This document shows, in pieces, positions 26,401 through 34,587 of a DNA stretch of 47,920 bases. Position numbers and translations under genes: made by a program. Location: positions 1 through 47,920 of the forward strand of contig CAIOGM010000062.1 in NCBI GenBank assembly GCA_903857795.1. Direction: 5' to 3'. Each line of letters starts with the position of its first letter. Position 1 is the stretch's first letter. The notes beneath the pieces were generated by a model. The model made no database searches and had not been told where the DNA came from. It worked only from the letters and a program-made list of their open reading frames with translations. Origin of the DNA: an uncultured Geobacter sp. Lineage in GTDB: Bacteria > Desulfobacterota > Desulfuromonadia > Geobacterales > CAIOGM01.

Positions 26401-28976
26401 CCGGCACAACCTTCACCGCCCCGGCATCCATAATCATGACGGCAACCGCCGCCGACAGCGACGGCACTGTCAGCAGGGTCGAATTCTATAACGGCGCCAC
26501 ACTCCTGGGGTACTCCACAACGGCACCCTACAGCTACACCTGGAGCAATGTAGCAGCCGGCAGCTATCCCCTCACAGCCAAAGCCTATGATAACCTGGGG
26601 GCAGTCACCACCTCCGGGGTGACAACCATAACCGTCGCGCCGGCACTCCGCACCAACGTGGCCCTCCAGGCAAACGGCGGAGTTGCGACAGCCTCCTCCT
26701 ACTACAATACGGTCACCTATCCGGTGGCAGCGGTGAACAACGGCGACCGTAAGGGTGGAAGCCTGGGAGGGGGCGGAGTCTGGAGTGACGCCACGAATAA
26801 TCTCTACCCCGATTGGGTGCAGATAACCTTTAACGGTCAGAAAACCATCGACGAGGTCGATCTCTTCAGCCTGCAAGACCTCCCCGCGGCATCGGTTGAG
26901 CCAACCCCGACCCTCACCTTCACCAAATACGGCATTAACGCCTTCGACGTTCAGTATTGGGATGGGACGACCTGGCTGTCGGCAACAAACAGCGGCATCA
27001 CCGGGAACAATCTGGTCTGGAGGAAGGTCTCCTTCTCGGCGGTCACCACCGACCGGATCCGACTGGTCGTCACTTCCTCCCTCGGCGCCCCATTGCGTTA
27101 CAGCCGGATCGTGGAGATTGAGGCCTACGGCTCAGCCGTTGCCCCTCTGAACAGTCCGCCGACAGTCACCCTGACTACCGGCACAAACTACACGGCTCCG
27201 GCAACGGTCACCCTGGCCGCGACGGCTACAGACAGCGACGGCACCATCAGCAAGGTGGAATTCTACAACGGGTCGACTCTCCTCTGGAGCGGCACAACCG
27301 CGCCCTACAGCTTCAGCTGGACCGATCTGCCCGCCGGCAGCTATACCGTCACGGCCAAGGCCTATGATAACCTGGGGGCCGTTACCACCTCGGCGGCGGC
27401 GACTATCACCGTTGCGGTCGCAGCTCTCCCGGCCCCGACCATCACCTCCATCTCCCCAACCGGCATCACCCTGGGAAACGCAGCCAGCGTCACCATCGAC
27501 GGCGCGAACCTGACCGGCGCCACGGTAACCTTCAGTAACGGTACAGTCGGTACGGCCACCACTACCACCGCCACCCGCATCGTTATTCCGATCACCGGAT
27601 CCACCGTTGGAACAGGGACGGTCACCGTCACCACCGCCGGCGGCAGCGCCACCGGCAACCTCACCGTCACCGCCGCTCCAGGAATCCGGAGCAACGTGGC
27701 CCTGGCGGCCAATGGCGGAGTTGCGACGGCTTCCTCGGTGTACACTAGTGGTATGTTCCCCATCTCGGCGGTGAACGACGGTGGACGGATCGGGAAGAAT
27801 TGGGGTAAAGGGGGCTTTGATTCGGGGTGGAACGACAATACCAGCAATGTCTGGCCTGACTGGGTGCAGATAACCTTCAACGGTTCAAAGAACATTAACG
27901 AGATCGATCTGTACACTCTGGGGGACAACTATGCCACGGCAACCGCAGATCCGACCTTAAGCGATACGTTCACGAAAGAGGGGAATACCTCCTTCGATGT
28001 GCAGTACTGGGATGTCACTACGAACAGTTGGCTGTCGGTGGCGCCCGGGGCACTCCCCGTCACAGGCAACAACAACGTATGGCGGCAGTTCACCTTTGCG
28101 CCGGTGACCACCAACCAGATACGGGTACTGGTGTACGCAACCGCATCTTCCGTATATAAGTACAGCCGGATTGTCGAGTTTGAGGCGTACCAATCGGATG
28201 GAGTTGCACTCGGCCAACCGACGATCACGAACGTTACGCCCGGCAGTGTGGTTCAGGGGATTGCCACCTCTGTCTCTATCACCGGGACAAACCTAGCCGG
28301 CGCAGCCATCGCCTTCAGCAATGCTACCGCTTCCGGCGTCACCGTAACAGATACCCGGATCACCGCCGTGGTCACCGGCACGGTTCCTAACGCCGGCACC
28401 GTTACCGTCAGCACCACCGGCGGCAGCGCTCAGAGCCCCTTCACAGTTGCCGCGACCCCGCTCCGGACCAATGTCGCCCTTGCGGCCAACGGCGGAACAG
28501 CCACGGCCTCATCGGTGTACATTAACGGCATGTTCCCTATTGCGGCAGTTAACGATGGTGGACGGATCGGGAAGAATTGGGGTAAAGGGGGTTTTGATTC
28601 GGGGTGGAACGACAATACCAGCAATGCCTGGCCTGACTGGGTGCAGATAACCTTCAACGGTTCAAAGAACATTAACGAGATCGATCTGTACACCCTGGGG
28701 GACAACTATGCCACGGCAACCGCAGATCCGACCTTAAGCGATACGTTCACGAAAGAGGGGAATACCTCCTTCGATGTGCAGTACTGGGATGTCACTACGA
28801 ACAGTTGGCTGTCGGTGGCGCCCGGGGCACTCCCTGTCACAGGCAACAACAACGTATGGCGGCAGTTCACCTTTGCGCCGGTGACCACCAACCAGATACG
28901 GGTACTGGTGTACGCAACCGCATCTTCCGTATATAAGTACAGCCGGATTGTCGAGATCGAGGTGTACGGATTCTGA
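23481..28976 (+). CDS. Giant secreted protein: 14 RCC1 repeats, Ig-like and three discoidin-like domains
   Basis: 1,831 residues with a signal peptide (residues 1-25). Residues about 30-715 hold 14 RCC1 repeats (pattern H(T/S)(V/L)A...G.(V/L)W.WG.N..GQLG.G), enough for two seven-bladed propellers. Then follow an Ig-like (Big_7-type) domain (730-810), two bacterial 'GSITP...SGYHI...VDG' repeats (815-965), Big_7 (970-1050), F5/8C discoidin-like domain 1 (1055-1215), Big_7 (1225-1310), IPT/TIG-like (1315-1395), discoidin 2 (1400-1570), IPT-like (1575-1655) and discoidin 3 (1658-end). Discoidin 2 and 3 are nearly identical DNA. There is no anchor or PEP-CTERM signal. GGAAGGG precedes the ATG. It is probably a secreted adhesin or matrix protein. 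Confidence 0.88.
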   Translation: MKSNSTLSTILTALMLFICVIDAQATAPPYNQIASGASHIVSLKSDGTVWSWGANYSGQLGNGTTADSPLPVKVATLSSVIMVSAGGDHTVALQSDGTLWAWGGNSSGELGDGSVTNRLMPVKVMTNVKTISAGFFHTVVVKNDNSLWAWGSNGSGQLGVSAVTYSTLPQQVIGVTGVVTALSAGLYHTVAVAGGTVFCWGSNGYGQLGNNTTNNSSAPVMVPGLTGVTAVAAGSYHTVAMTDTGALWEWGSNTRGQLGVDTITNYSTIPIQPKGVGSVKALAAGFNHTVAVTADGAVWSWGANSYGQLGNGTKHDSNSPTTPAGLSMITLIAAGGNHTLALKDDGTLWGCGNNDYGQVGNGIVSFSTLPLPVAGFTLATALAGGGRHTVAIADGGFIWNWGDNVYGQLGSGDYADRPAPVRITSLLGAEHVAAGENHSVAVVTGGQVWSWGDNSHGQLGNGTTTTSPIPVLVNGLTGITAIAAGNSHTVALKSDRTVWAWGDNYYGQLGNGTQGVSAAPVQSAITDVVAIAASDYRTVALKSNGTVWYWGKKDNNVNSGDLSPVQSPLTGITAIAAGFYHTLALRGVDGTVWAWGPNYYGELGDGTIIAKTTPVQVSGLTAITAIAAGNGHSLAVKTGGTLWSWGDNVSGELGDGTSINRLKPVQLSGVTGMATVAAGNFHSLALSGSGQVTAWGWNAFGQLNGATTSLPQQALLNLTNTTSPSVVLVAPASGATYTPPATITLKANTASPSATITKVEFYNGATLLGSDTTSPYSYSWTTVSAGIYSLTAKAYDSTGAVTTSETSTVTVASLTFYITTTAGAHGSITPTATVNYGASSSVTVTPDSGYHIASLLVDGVSQSITNPKSFSTTFSSVVADHTVSATFAADIFTITTVAGTYGSITPTTVVSYGTGVTIIVTPNSGYHIATIFVDGVSQTIPDPMSFSVTFSPVITGHTVNATFANAPPTVTLTTGTTFTAPASIIMTATAADSDGTVSRVEFYNGATLLGYSTTAPYSYTWSNVAAGSYPLTAKAYDNLGAVTTSGVTTITVAPALRTNVALQANGGVATASSYYNTVTYPVAAVNNGDRKGGSLGGGGVWSDATNNLYPDWVQITFNGQKTIDEVDLFSLQDLPAASVEPTPTLTFTKYGINAFDVQYWDGTTWLSATNSGITGNNLVWRKVSFSAVTTDRIRLVVTSSLGAPLRYSRIVEIEAYGSAVAPLNSPPTVTLTTGTNYTAPATVTLAATATDSDGTISKVEFYNGSTLLWSGTTAPYSFSWTDLPAGSYTVTAKAYDNLGAVTTSAAATITVAVAALPAPTITSISPTGITLGNAASVTIDGANLTGATVTFSNGTVGTATTTTATRIVIPITGSTVGTGTVTVTTAGGSATGNLTVTAAPGIRSNVALAANGGVATASSVYTSGMFPISAVNDGGRIGKNWGKGGFDSGWNDNTSNVWPDWVQITFNGSKNINEIDLYTLGDNYATATADPTLSDTFTKEGNTSFDVQYWDVTTNSWLSVAPGALPVTGNNNVWRQFTFAPVTTNQIRVLVYATASSVYKYSRIVEFEAYQSDGVALGQPTITNVTPGSVVQGIATSVSITGTNLAGAAIAFSNATASGVTVTDTRITAVVTGTVPNAGTVTVSTTGGSAQSPFTVAATPLRTNVALAANGGTATASSVYINGMFPIAAVNDGGRIGKNWGKGGFDSGWNDNTSNAWPDWVQITFNGSKNINEIDLYTLGDNYATATADPTLSDTFTKEGNTSFDVQYWDVTTNSWLSVAPGALPVTGNNNVWRQFTFAPVTTNQIRVLVYATASSVYKYSRIVEIEVYGF
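27780..28178 (+). repeat. 399-bp internal direct repeat, first copy (discoidin 2)
   Basis: This copy matches 28557-28955 at a constant offset of 777 bases (259 codons). I count four single-base differences in 399, three of them silent. Flanking parts of the same domains are clearly more diverged, so the match reflects recent duplication or gene conversion. Confidence 0.92.
28557..28955 (+). repeat. 399-bp internal direct repeat, second copy (discoidin 3)
   Basis: Partner of the copy 777 bases upstream. The repeat ends abruptly within the final strand (the sequence after TTGTCGAG differs), 21 bases before the stop codon. Confidence 0.92.
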
Positions 28977-29011
28977 AAGAGCGCTCCTCCGAATCAGTGA
29001 GTTAAGACGGG

Positions 29012-29572
29012 ATGACAGTGACTGAACGACAGAGTACCTGGGAAAAGAAATATAAATTCTCCTCACCACAAACCAACATCGTGCTGATCGGGATGCCGGG
29101 GGCGGGGAAGAGCACGATCGGGGTCATCCTCGCCAAGCTGACGGCCCGCGGCTTCGTCGATACCGACCTCCTCATCCAGCGCTCCCAGCGGCGGACGCTG
29201 CAGGAGATCGTCGATGAAGAGGGGGCACCAGCGCTGCGGCGAATAGAGGAGCAGCTTCTCCTCGGCCTGGAGTGCTCGGGAGAGGTCATCGCCACCGGGG
29301 GGAGCGCCGTCTACAGTCTTTCTGCACTAGAGCACCTGGGTGAGAACGGCGTAATCGTCTTCCTGGACGCCGACCTCCCCACCCTTCAGGCGAGGGTGGG
29401 GAATTTCCGGACCAGAGGGATCGCCCGCTCTCCGGGCCAGACCCTTGCAGACCTCTTCGCGGAGCGGCGGCAACTCTACTCGAACGCCGCCGATCTGGTG
29501 GTCCACTGTTCGGGGCAGAGCCAGGAAGCGCTCTGTGATGCCATCATCGCAGGGATGGCCTCGGATTCATGA
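29012..29572 (+). CDS. Shikimate-kinase-like P-loop kinase
   Basis: 186 residues. The Walker A GMPGAGKST (about residues 27-35) and the DTD strand (50-52) are those of shikimate kinase. LRRIEEQLL carries the substrate-binding arginine position, and an RGIARSPGQTLADLFAERRQLY lid/base-binding segment follows. The usual GGG of AroK reads GGSAV here. It is not next to aroB or other aromatic genes, so it may be a paralogue with another small-molecule substrate. The start has a weak ribosome site (GACGGG). The stop overlaps the next start (ATGA), so the two are translationally coupled. Confidence 0.8.
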   Translation: MTVTERQSTWEKKYKFSSPQTNIVLIGMPGAGKSTIGVILAKLTARGFVDTDLLIQRSQRRTLQEIVDEEGAPALRRIEEQLLLGLECSGEVIATGGSAVYSLSALEHLGENGVIVFLDADLPTLQARVGNFRTRGIARSPGQTLADLFAERRQLYSNAADLVVHCSGQSQEALCDAIIAGMASDS

Positions 29573-31611
29573 AAAACAGCTCCCCGCCATCCAGCAACGT
29601 CTCCCCCTTAAACTCACCCTCATCCTCTCTCCTGGAGCCGGTATTCCGCCGAATGATCGACGGGAAGGAAGATCCGCTCCTCCTGGTCATGGCCCTGGTG
29701 GCGGCGCTACGCCCTGACAGAGCCGCGAAGCAGGGGGAAGCCATCCGCTCCTGGCGCGAGATGAACCGGCTCCTTGCCGCCAACCGGGATTTTCGGGAGG
29801 GGGTACGGAACACCCTGCTGGAGCTCTTTGCCCGCCGGGAGCAGCGCCGGCTCTACACCGAGGCGGGGCTCCTCCCCAACAGCGGCTTCTTCTCCGAACT
29901 CCGCCGACGACTCGGCCAGAAACTCCTCCCCGAAACGGCAGATGAAAACGACCTGCGGGACTGCGTCCATATTATTTTCGCCACCCACCGCGACGCCAGC
30001 TGGCTTCTGGAGATCCCGGTGGAGGAGCGGGTCGCCTTCTGGGAGCGGCTGGAGCTGGGTGAACTACGGGATCACCCCCTCTTCGGCGCACTCCTCTCCC
30101 CGCTGCTGGACAGCGTGGTGATCCTCACTCTCCGGATCGCCGCCATGGGAGTGGAGCCGGAACTCCTCCGGATCCACCCCCGCCTGGCCGGAGGGGAGTC
30201 CCCCTTTATTGCCCTCTCCGTGGAGGCGTCCCGCTTCGTGGGGCGCTATCGCCGCTCCCTTGCAGCGCCGGAACTGGAGGCCGAGGACGAACGGCATCTC
30301 CTGGTCCTCCTAGAGCAGTGCCGTGAGGCGGTGACCCGGGCACACCAGTCGGCCGCCAGCCGGGGGACCAGCATGACGCTGACCTTCCTCGTGGTGCGGC
30401 TCTCCCAACACCTGGAGCGGCTGGAGCTGCTGCTGCGACTCCTGGCGATCCGGTTTACCCCTGAGCCTTGGGATGAGCTGGCCGAACGGTGGAGCGCCTT
30501 CCTCCGCGACGCCCTCATCGGCGAGCGCCGCAGAACCAGCATCCTCTCCCTGGGCTCCGAACTCCTGAGCATCATGGCGCTGAGGGTCACCGAGAACGCC
30601 GGCCGGACCGGGGAGCATTACATCGCCGTGGACCGGAGCGAGTGGCTCTCCCTCTGGCGGGCCGCCGCCGGGGCAGGGCTTCTCATACCGCTCATGGCGC
30701 TGCTCAAGATTGCCTGCGCCTCACTCTCCCTCCCCATCCTGAGCCGGGGTCTGCTCAACGGGCTGATCTACGCCGCAGGCTTCGTGGTTATCCACCTCTG
30801 CCACTTCACCATCGCCACCAAGCAGCCGGCCATGACCGCCGCCACCATCGCCGGGACCATCACCCAGACCAGGGGAAGGCTCCGGGACGTGGAGCGGTTG
30901 ACCCGACTCATGATGGACACCTTCCGGAGCCAGTTTGCCGCAATCGCCGGCAACGTGCTGACTGCCCTATTGGTGGCCACCTCCCTGGCCATGATGGCCC
31001 ATCTGGTATCGGGACACAATCTGCTGGGTGATGAGAAGGCCCGGCATCTCCTCCATGAACTCCACCCTCTGGAGGGGGGGGCGCTCTTCTACGCCGCCGT
31101 GGCCGGGGTATGGCTCTTCGTGGCCGGGCTCGTCTCCGGCTACGTGGACAATTTGGCCGCCTACTCCCGGACCGGCGACCGGGTGGCCCGACTCCCCTGG
31201 CTCTGCCGGATCATCGGCCCCCATCGGGCCAAGGTGGCCGGGAGCTATCTGGACCGGAACCTGGGGGGGCTCACGGGGAACATCTTCTTCGGCTTCATGC
31301 TGGGACTTACCCCCGCCATGGGGATCGCCCTGGGGCTACCGCTGGATATCCGCCACGTCGCCTTTGCCTCGGCCAATCTGGGGTATGCTCTGGTCACCCT
31401 GGGGTTCGGGGATGATGTCATCACCCTCCTCCGCGCCTGCGCCGGTGTGGGAATCATCGGGGCGGTGAACCTGGCGGTGAGCTTCACCCTGGCGCTCTGG
31501 GTGGCCATGCGCTCCCGGGGGGCCAATTTCTCCGGAACGATCCCCCTCCTGCCGGAGCTCTGGCGCCGCTTCCGGGTCAGCCCGAGACGGTTCTTCGTCC
31601 CAGAAAAATGA
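29569..31611 (+). CDS. SpecificRecomb/Gcr family membrane protein ('site-specific recombinase')
   Basis: 680 residues. The N-terminal half (to about residue 360) is helical and charged. The second half has several membrane helices, including SLWRAAAGAGLLIPLMALLKIA and FFGFMLGLTPAMGIALGLPLD. The segment SGYVDNLAAYSRTGDRVARLPWL followed by SYLDRNLGGLTGN is characteristic of the Gcr/SpecificRecomb family. The name comes from an early Neisseria report. The protein lacks a tyrosine- or serine-recombinase active site and looks like an integral membrane protein, so the recombinase label is doubtful. It overlaps the kinase-like gene by four bases. Confidence 0.8.
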   Translation: MKNSSPPSSNVSPLNSPSSSLLEPVFRRMIDGKEDPLLLVMALVAALRPDRAAKQGEAIRSWREMNRLLAANRDFREGVRNTLLELFARREQRRLYTEAGLLPNSGFFSELRRRLGQKLLPETADENDLRDCVHIIFATHRDASWLLEIPVEERVAFWERLELGELRDHPLFGALLSPLLDSVVILTLRIAAMGVEPELLRIHPRLAGGESPFIALSVEASRFVGRYRRSLAAPELEAEDERHLLVLLEQCREAVTRAHQSAASRGTSMTLTFLVVRLSQHLERLELLLRLLAIRFTPEPWDELAERWSAFLRDALIGERRRTSILSLGSELLSIMALRVTENAGRTGEHYIAVDRSEWLSLWRAAAGAGLLIPLMALLKIACASLSLPILSRGLLNGLIYAAGFVVIHLCHFTIATKQPAMTAATIAGTITQTRGRLRDVERLTRLMMDTFRSQFAAIAGNVLTALLVATSLAMMAHLVSGHNLLGDEKARHLLHELHPLEGGALFYAAVAGVWLFVAGLVSGYVDNLAAYSRTGDRVARLPWLCRIIGPHRAKVAGSYLDRNLGGLTGNIFFGFMLGLTPAMGIALGLPLDIRHVAFASANLGYALVTLGFGDDVITLLRACAGVGIIGAVNLAVSFTLALWVAMRSRGANFSGTIPLLPELWRRFRVSPRRFFVPEK

Positions 31612-31669
31612 GAGTGGTGGTGTCGCTTGCGGGAACGGTACTGATAGAAGTAAACGGGGAGGAATACCG

Positions 31670-33304
31670 ATGATGGGAAGAGTGTGTCACTTTCTGCTGC
31701 TGGGCATCGTTCTCTGGGTCACCCCCCTCTGGGCGTCTGCCGCCGAGAGTCCCGGTCCACCCGAGGCAAAGCTCAAGGTGATGAACCGGGAGATCATTAC
31801 CCTGCGCGCCGAGCTGGCCGGAGCGTCACCGGCCACCCGGGTAGAGCGGGCCCGGCAACGGATCTCCCGGATCGACGAGGCGGAGTTGACTCAGCCGATC
31901 AGGATGGAACGGATCATCCTGGGGAACGCCAAGGGGTACCATCTGCTGTTGGGGGACCGGCAACTCTTCAACATCCTCGAAGGGGATCTCGATCCCGATA
32001 GCGAAGAGACGCTGGACGCCGTGGCACAAAAGACCGTGAAGCGGTTGAACGAGCTGCGAGGGGCGTACCTTGAGCAGCGCTACTGGCCGTCAATCCTGGA
32101 GGGAATGGGGCTCTCCCTGGCGGCCTCGCTCTTCCTCGTCCTCCTCCTCTGGCTCCTCTGGCGCAGCACCAGCTTCGTCATTGCCCGGCTGGACCGGCTC
32201 CGCATCCGGTACGAGGAGAGCACCAAGCAGATCGAATGGCAGGAGTACGCGGCTCGGCTGGGGGTCAGGCTCCTCTGGCTCTTGCGCTGGGTGGCGGCGC
32301 TGGCCCTGCTCTACGCCTGGGCAACCTACGTTCTCGGTCGCTTCCCCTATACCCGCCCCATGGGGAGCCGGTTGGGAGCATTCGTGCTGCAGCTGTTGGA
32401 GTGGCTCGGCAACGGCGTCGTTGCCGCAGTGCCGGGGATCGTCACCATCGGGCTCGTCTTCTTCCTGACCCGCGCCGTGGTTGAGCTCCTGGGGCTCTTC
32501 TTCGGCAGGGTGCAGAGCGGCCGGCTGGAAGTCCCCTTCCTCCATGCCGAAACGGTCAGCGCCACCCGCCAGATCGTCACGGTCATCGTCTGGGGGCTGG
32601 GGGTGGCGGTGGCCTATCCGTATATCCCCGGCTCCAGCAGCGACGCCTTCAAGGGGCTGTCGGTGATGTTCGGCCTCATGATCTCCCTGGGCTCCACCGG
32701 TCTCATGACCCAGATGATGAGCGGCTTGGTGGTCATCTACTCACGGGCGCTCCGCAAGGGGGATTTCGTCTCGGTGGGGGGGAACGACGGGGTGGTGGTG
32801 GAGATCGGCGCCCTGGCCACCAAGATCGTCAACCTGCGCAACGAAGAGATCACCATCCCCAACTCGGTCCTCATCGGCAACTCCATCCGTAACTACTCCC
32901 GGCTTGCAGCAACCCGGGGGGCGATGCTCTCCACCAAGGTGACCATCGGCTACGATGCCCCCTGGCGGCAGGTGCATGCCATGTTCCTCATCGCGGCGGA
33001 GCAGACCGCCGGCGTGCTGCAGGAACCGAAACCGTATGTCCTCCAGCGGGCGCTCAGCGATTTCTACGTGGAGTACGAACTGTTCGCCCATATCAACGAC
33101 CCCCTGGGGCGGTTCCTGATCCTCACGGAGCTGCACGCCAACATCCAGGATCAGTTCAACGAATACGGCGTCCAGATCATGTCGCCGAACTTCGAGGATC
33201 AGCCGGATCAGCCGGTGATGGTTGCCAAGGAGAACTGGTACGCGGCCCCGGCCCAGCCCCCGCTCTTCACCCCAGCTCCACCGGCAGCCGCTCCACCAGG
33301 ATGA
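31670..33304 (+). CDS. MscS-family mechanosensitive channel
   Basis: 544 residues. A signal peptide (ending VTPLWASAAES) is followed by a charged periplasmic region to about residue 135, several membrane helices (about 145-330) and the MscS pore and beta domain. The pore helix GSTGLMTQMMSGLVVIYSRA lies at about residues 341-360. The downstream KGDFVSVGGNDGVVVEIGALATKI and ITIPNSVLIGNSIRNYSR are family signatures. It opens on membrane tension to release solutes. GGGGAGG precedes the ATG. The Pro/Ala-rich C-terminus overlaps the convergent sfsA gene by 38 bases. Confidence 0.92.
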   Translation: MMGRVCHFLLLGIVLWVTPLWASAAESPGPPEAKLKVMNREIITLRAELAGASPATRVERARQRISRIDEAELTQPIRMERIILGNAKGYHLLLGDRQLFNILEGDLDPDSEETLDAVAQKTVKRLNELRGAYLEQRYWPSILEGMGLSLAASLFLVLLLWLLWRSTSFVIARLDRLRIRYEESTKQIEWQEYAARLGVRLLWLLRWVAALALLYAWATYVLGRFPYTRPMGSRLGAFVLQLLEWLGNGVVAAVPGIVTIGLVFFLTRAVVELLGLFFGRVQSGRLEVPFLHAETVSATRQIVTVIVWGLGVAVAYPYIPGSSSDAFKGLSVMFGLMISLGSTGLMTQMMSGLVVIYSRALRKGDFVSVGGNDGVVVEIGALATKIVNLRNEEITIPNSVLIGNSIRNYSRLAATRGAMLSTKVTIGYDAPWRQVHAMFLIAAEQTAGVLQEPKPYVLQRALSDFYVEYELFAHINDPLGRFLILTELHANIQDQFNEYGVQIMSPNFEDQPDQPVMVAKENWYAAPAQPPLFTPAPPAAAPPG

Positions 33305-33962
33305 TCCCCTCCGGCGAGACCCTCGCGCGGTAGGCGAGAGCCTCCACGCCGGCGGCTACCGCCTGCCGCAGCAGGAGCCCATAACGGGGGTCGATCCGGT
33401 CGGCAGGCCCCATTGAGTCACAATCCCCCCGCTGCACCACGAAGAAGATCACCCCCCGCTCCCCCTCCTGCACCACCTGCATCAGCTCGTTCAGATGTTT
33501 CTGCCCCCGGGTGGTCACGGCGTCGGGAAAGCGGGCCACCCCCTCCTGGGCCAGGGTGACATTCTTCACCTCCACCCAGCAGCGCCCGTTTGCCCCTGTC
33601 AGGAGGAGGTCGAGACGGCTGGCGCCCCGCTTCACCTCGGGGCGGATGCTCTCGTACCCCTGGAGCTCCGCCACCACACCGGAAGCGATCCCCTCCCGGA
33701 CCAGGGTCGGAGTGATGCCGGTATTGATCCCGATCCAGCACTCCCCGACCTGTACCAGCTCCCAGCCACAGGGGTACTTCCGGCCGGGGCGGTGAGAGCG
33801 GGAGAGGACAACCCGGCTCCCCGGGAGATCGCAGCCAGTCATGCTCCCGGAGTTGGGGCAGTGAACGGTGATCATCTCCCCTGAATCCAGGGTCACATCG
33901 GCCAGAAACCGCTTATAGCGACGGATGAGAGTGCCGGTAAGGAGCTGCTCGGGAAGTTTCAT
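33267..33962 (-). CDS. sfsA: SfsA family DNA/RNA nuclease (sugar fermentation stimulation protein)
   Basis: 231 residues, the normal length. The N-terminal OB-like part (GTLIRRYKRFLADV) leads to HCPNSGSMTGC, the most conserved family motif. The nuclease-like core GASRLDLLLTGANGRCWVEVKNVTL shows D...E.K residues arranged as in PD-(D/E)xK enzymes, and RFPDAVTTRGQKHL follows. SfsA was first described as a maltose-gene regulator in E. coli and later linked to nucleic-acid binding or cleavage. The start overlaps the stop of the upstream gene by four bases. It converges on and overlaps the MscS gene with no room for a terminator. Confidence 0.93.
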   Translation of the reverse strand: MKLPEQLLTGTLIRRYKRFLADVTLDSGEMITVHCPNSGSMTGCDLPGSRVVLSRSHRPGRKYPCGWELVQVGECWIGINTGITPTLVREGIASGVVAELQGYESIRPEVKRGASRLDLLLTGANGRCWVEVKNVTLAQEGVARFPDAVTTRGQKHLNELMQVVQEGERGVIFFVVQRGDCDSMGPADRIDPRYGLLLRQAVAAGVEALAYRARVSPEGIILVERLPVELG

Positions 33963-34495
33963 ATCACGATCTTCACCCTTCCCACCAGGGCGCCCGGTTC
34001 GAAGGCCACCTCCCTCAGGGTCACGAAGTCCAGGGGACGAATCCCCTTCAGCTCCCTCTTGAACAGCGGGGCCAGCTTCGGGACTCTCGTCAGGTCGCAG
34101 GTGATGCTCCCCTCATGCCAGGAGAGGAACGGTGCCCTCCCCACGATCCTGGCGGTCACCCAATCCAGAGAAAAGGGCTTGACCTGGTCGGCCTTGAGCA
34201 CCAAGTATTTCCCCTCCGGCGTAAACTCCACCCGCTGCACCGAGAGCCGGGCAGAAAAGGGGATGTCGAAGGGGAGCGGCTTTTTACGCACTTTCCCGGT
34301 GATCTCTCCATACCCTTCATGGAACCGGACCTCCAGCTCCCGGATATCGTCGTCTTCCCCGCCGGCCGCCAACTCCCGCTGGAAAAACTCCTCGGTGATC
34401 CGAAACTCCCGTTTCATGAAAAGATCCCGCAGGTTCTGGTCCTGCATGAACTGCTTGAGAATCGGATTGGACAGCTTGTTGAAGATCTTCAGCAT
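33959..34495 (-). CDS. Conserved-looking protein of unknown function
   Basis: 178 residues, mixed alpha/beta, with no signal peptide and no membrane helix. An N-terminal amphipathic helical segment (LKIFNKLSNPILKQFMQDQNLRDLF) precedes strand-rich sequence (ITGKVRKKPLPFDIPFSARL, GKYLVLKADQVKPF). I do not recognise a family. GGAGGAG lies eight bases before the ATG, and the stop overlaps the sfsA start (ATGA), so it is a real coupled gene. The alternation of basic and acidic strands could suit a lipid- or nucleic-acid-binding beta protein, but that is only an impression. Confidence 0.7.
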   Translation of the reverse strand: MLKIFNKLSNPILKQFMQDQNLRDLFMKREFRITEEFFQRELAAGGEDDDIRELEVRFHEGYGEITGKVRKKPLPFDIPFSARLSVQRVEFTPEGKYLVLKADQVKPFSLDWVTARIVGRAPFLSWHEGSITCDLTRVPKLAPLFKRELKGIRPLDFVTLREVAFEPGALVGRVKIVI

Positions 34496-34587
34496 CTGCG
34501 CTACTCCTCCAGTATGCTCCCTCTCCCCTCAGTGGGAGGACCCGACTTAGGGCCTTAAAGGGTCGGGGTGAGGGGTGGTTGATGAAT

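Noticed and set aside
23481-28976. Repetitive RCC1 and Ig-like sequence as a CRISPR or satellite array
   Set aside because: The repeats are protein-level, degenerate in DNA and in one continuous reading frame with a signal peptide.
29569-31611. Functional site-specific recombinase
   Set aside because: The family name is historical. The sequence shows membrane helices and no tyrosine- or serine-recombinase catalytic motif.
34500-34587. Short hairpin (CCCGAC/GTCGGG) between the unknown gene and the deaminase as a terminator
   Set aside because: The stem is only about six bases with a long loop and no T-run. It may be part of a dispersed GC-rich repeat.
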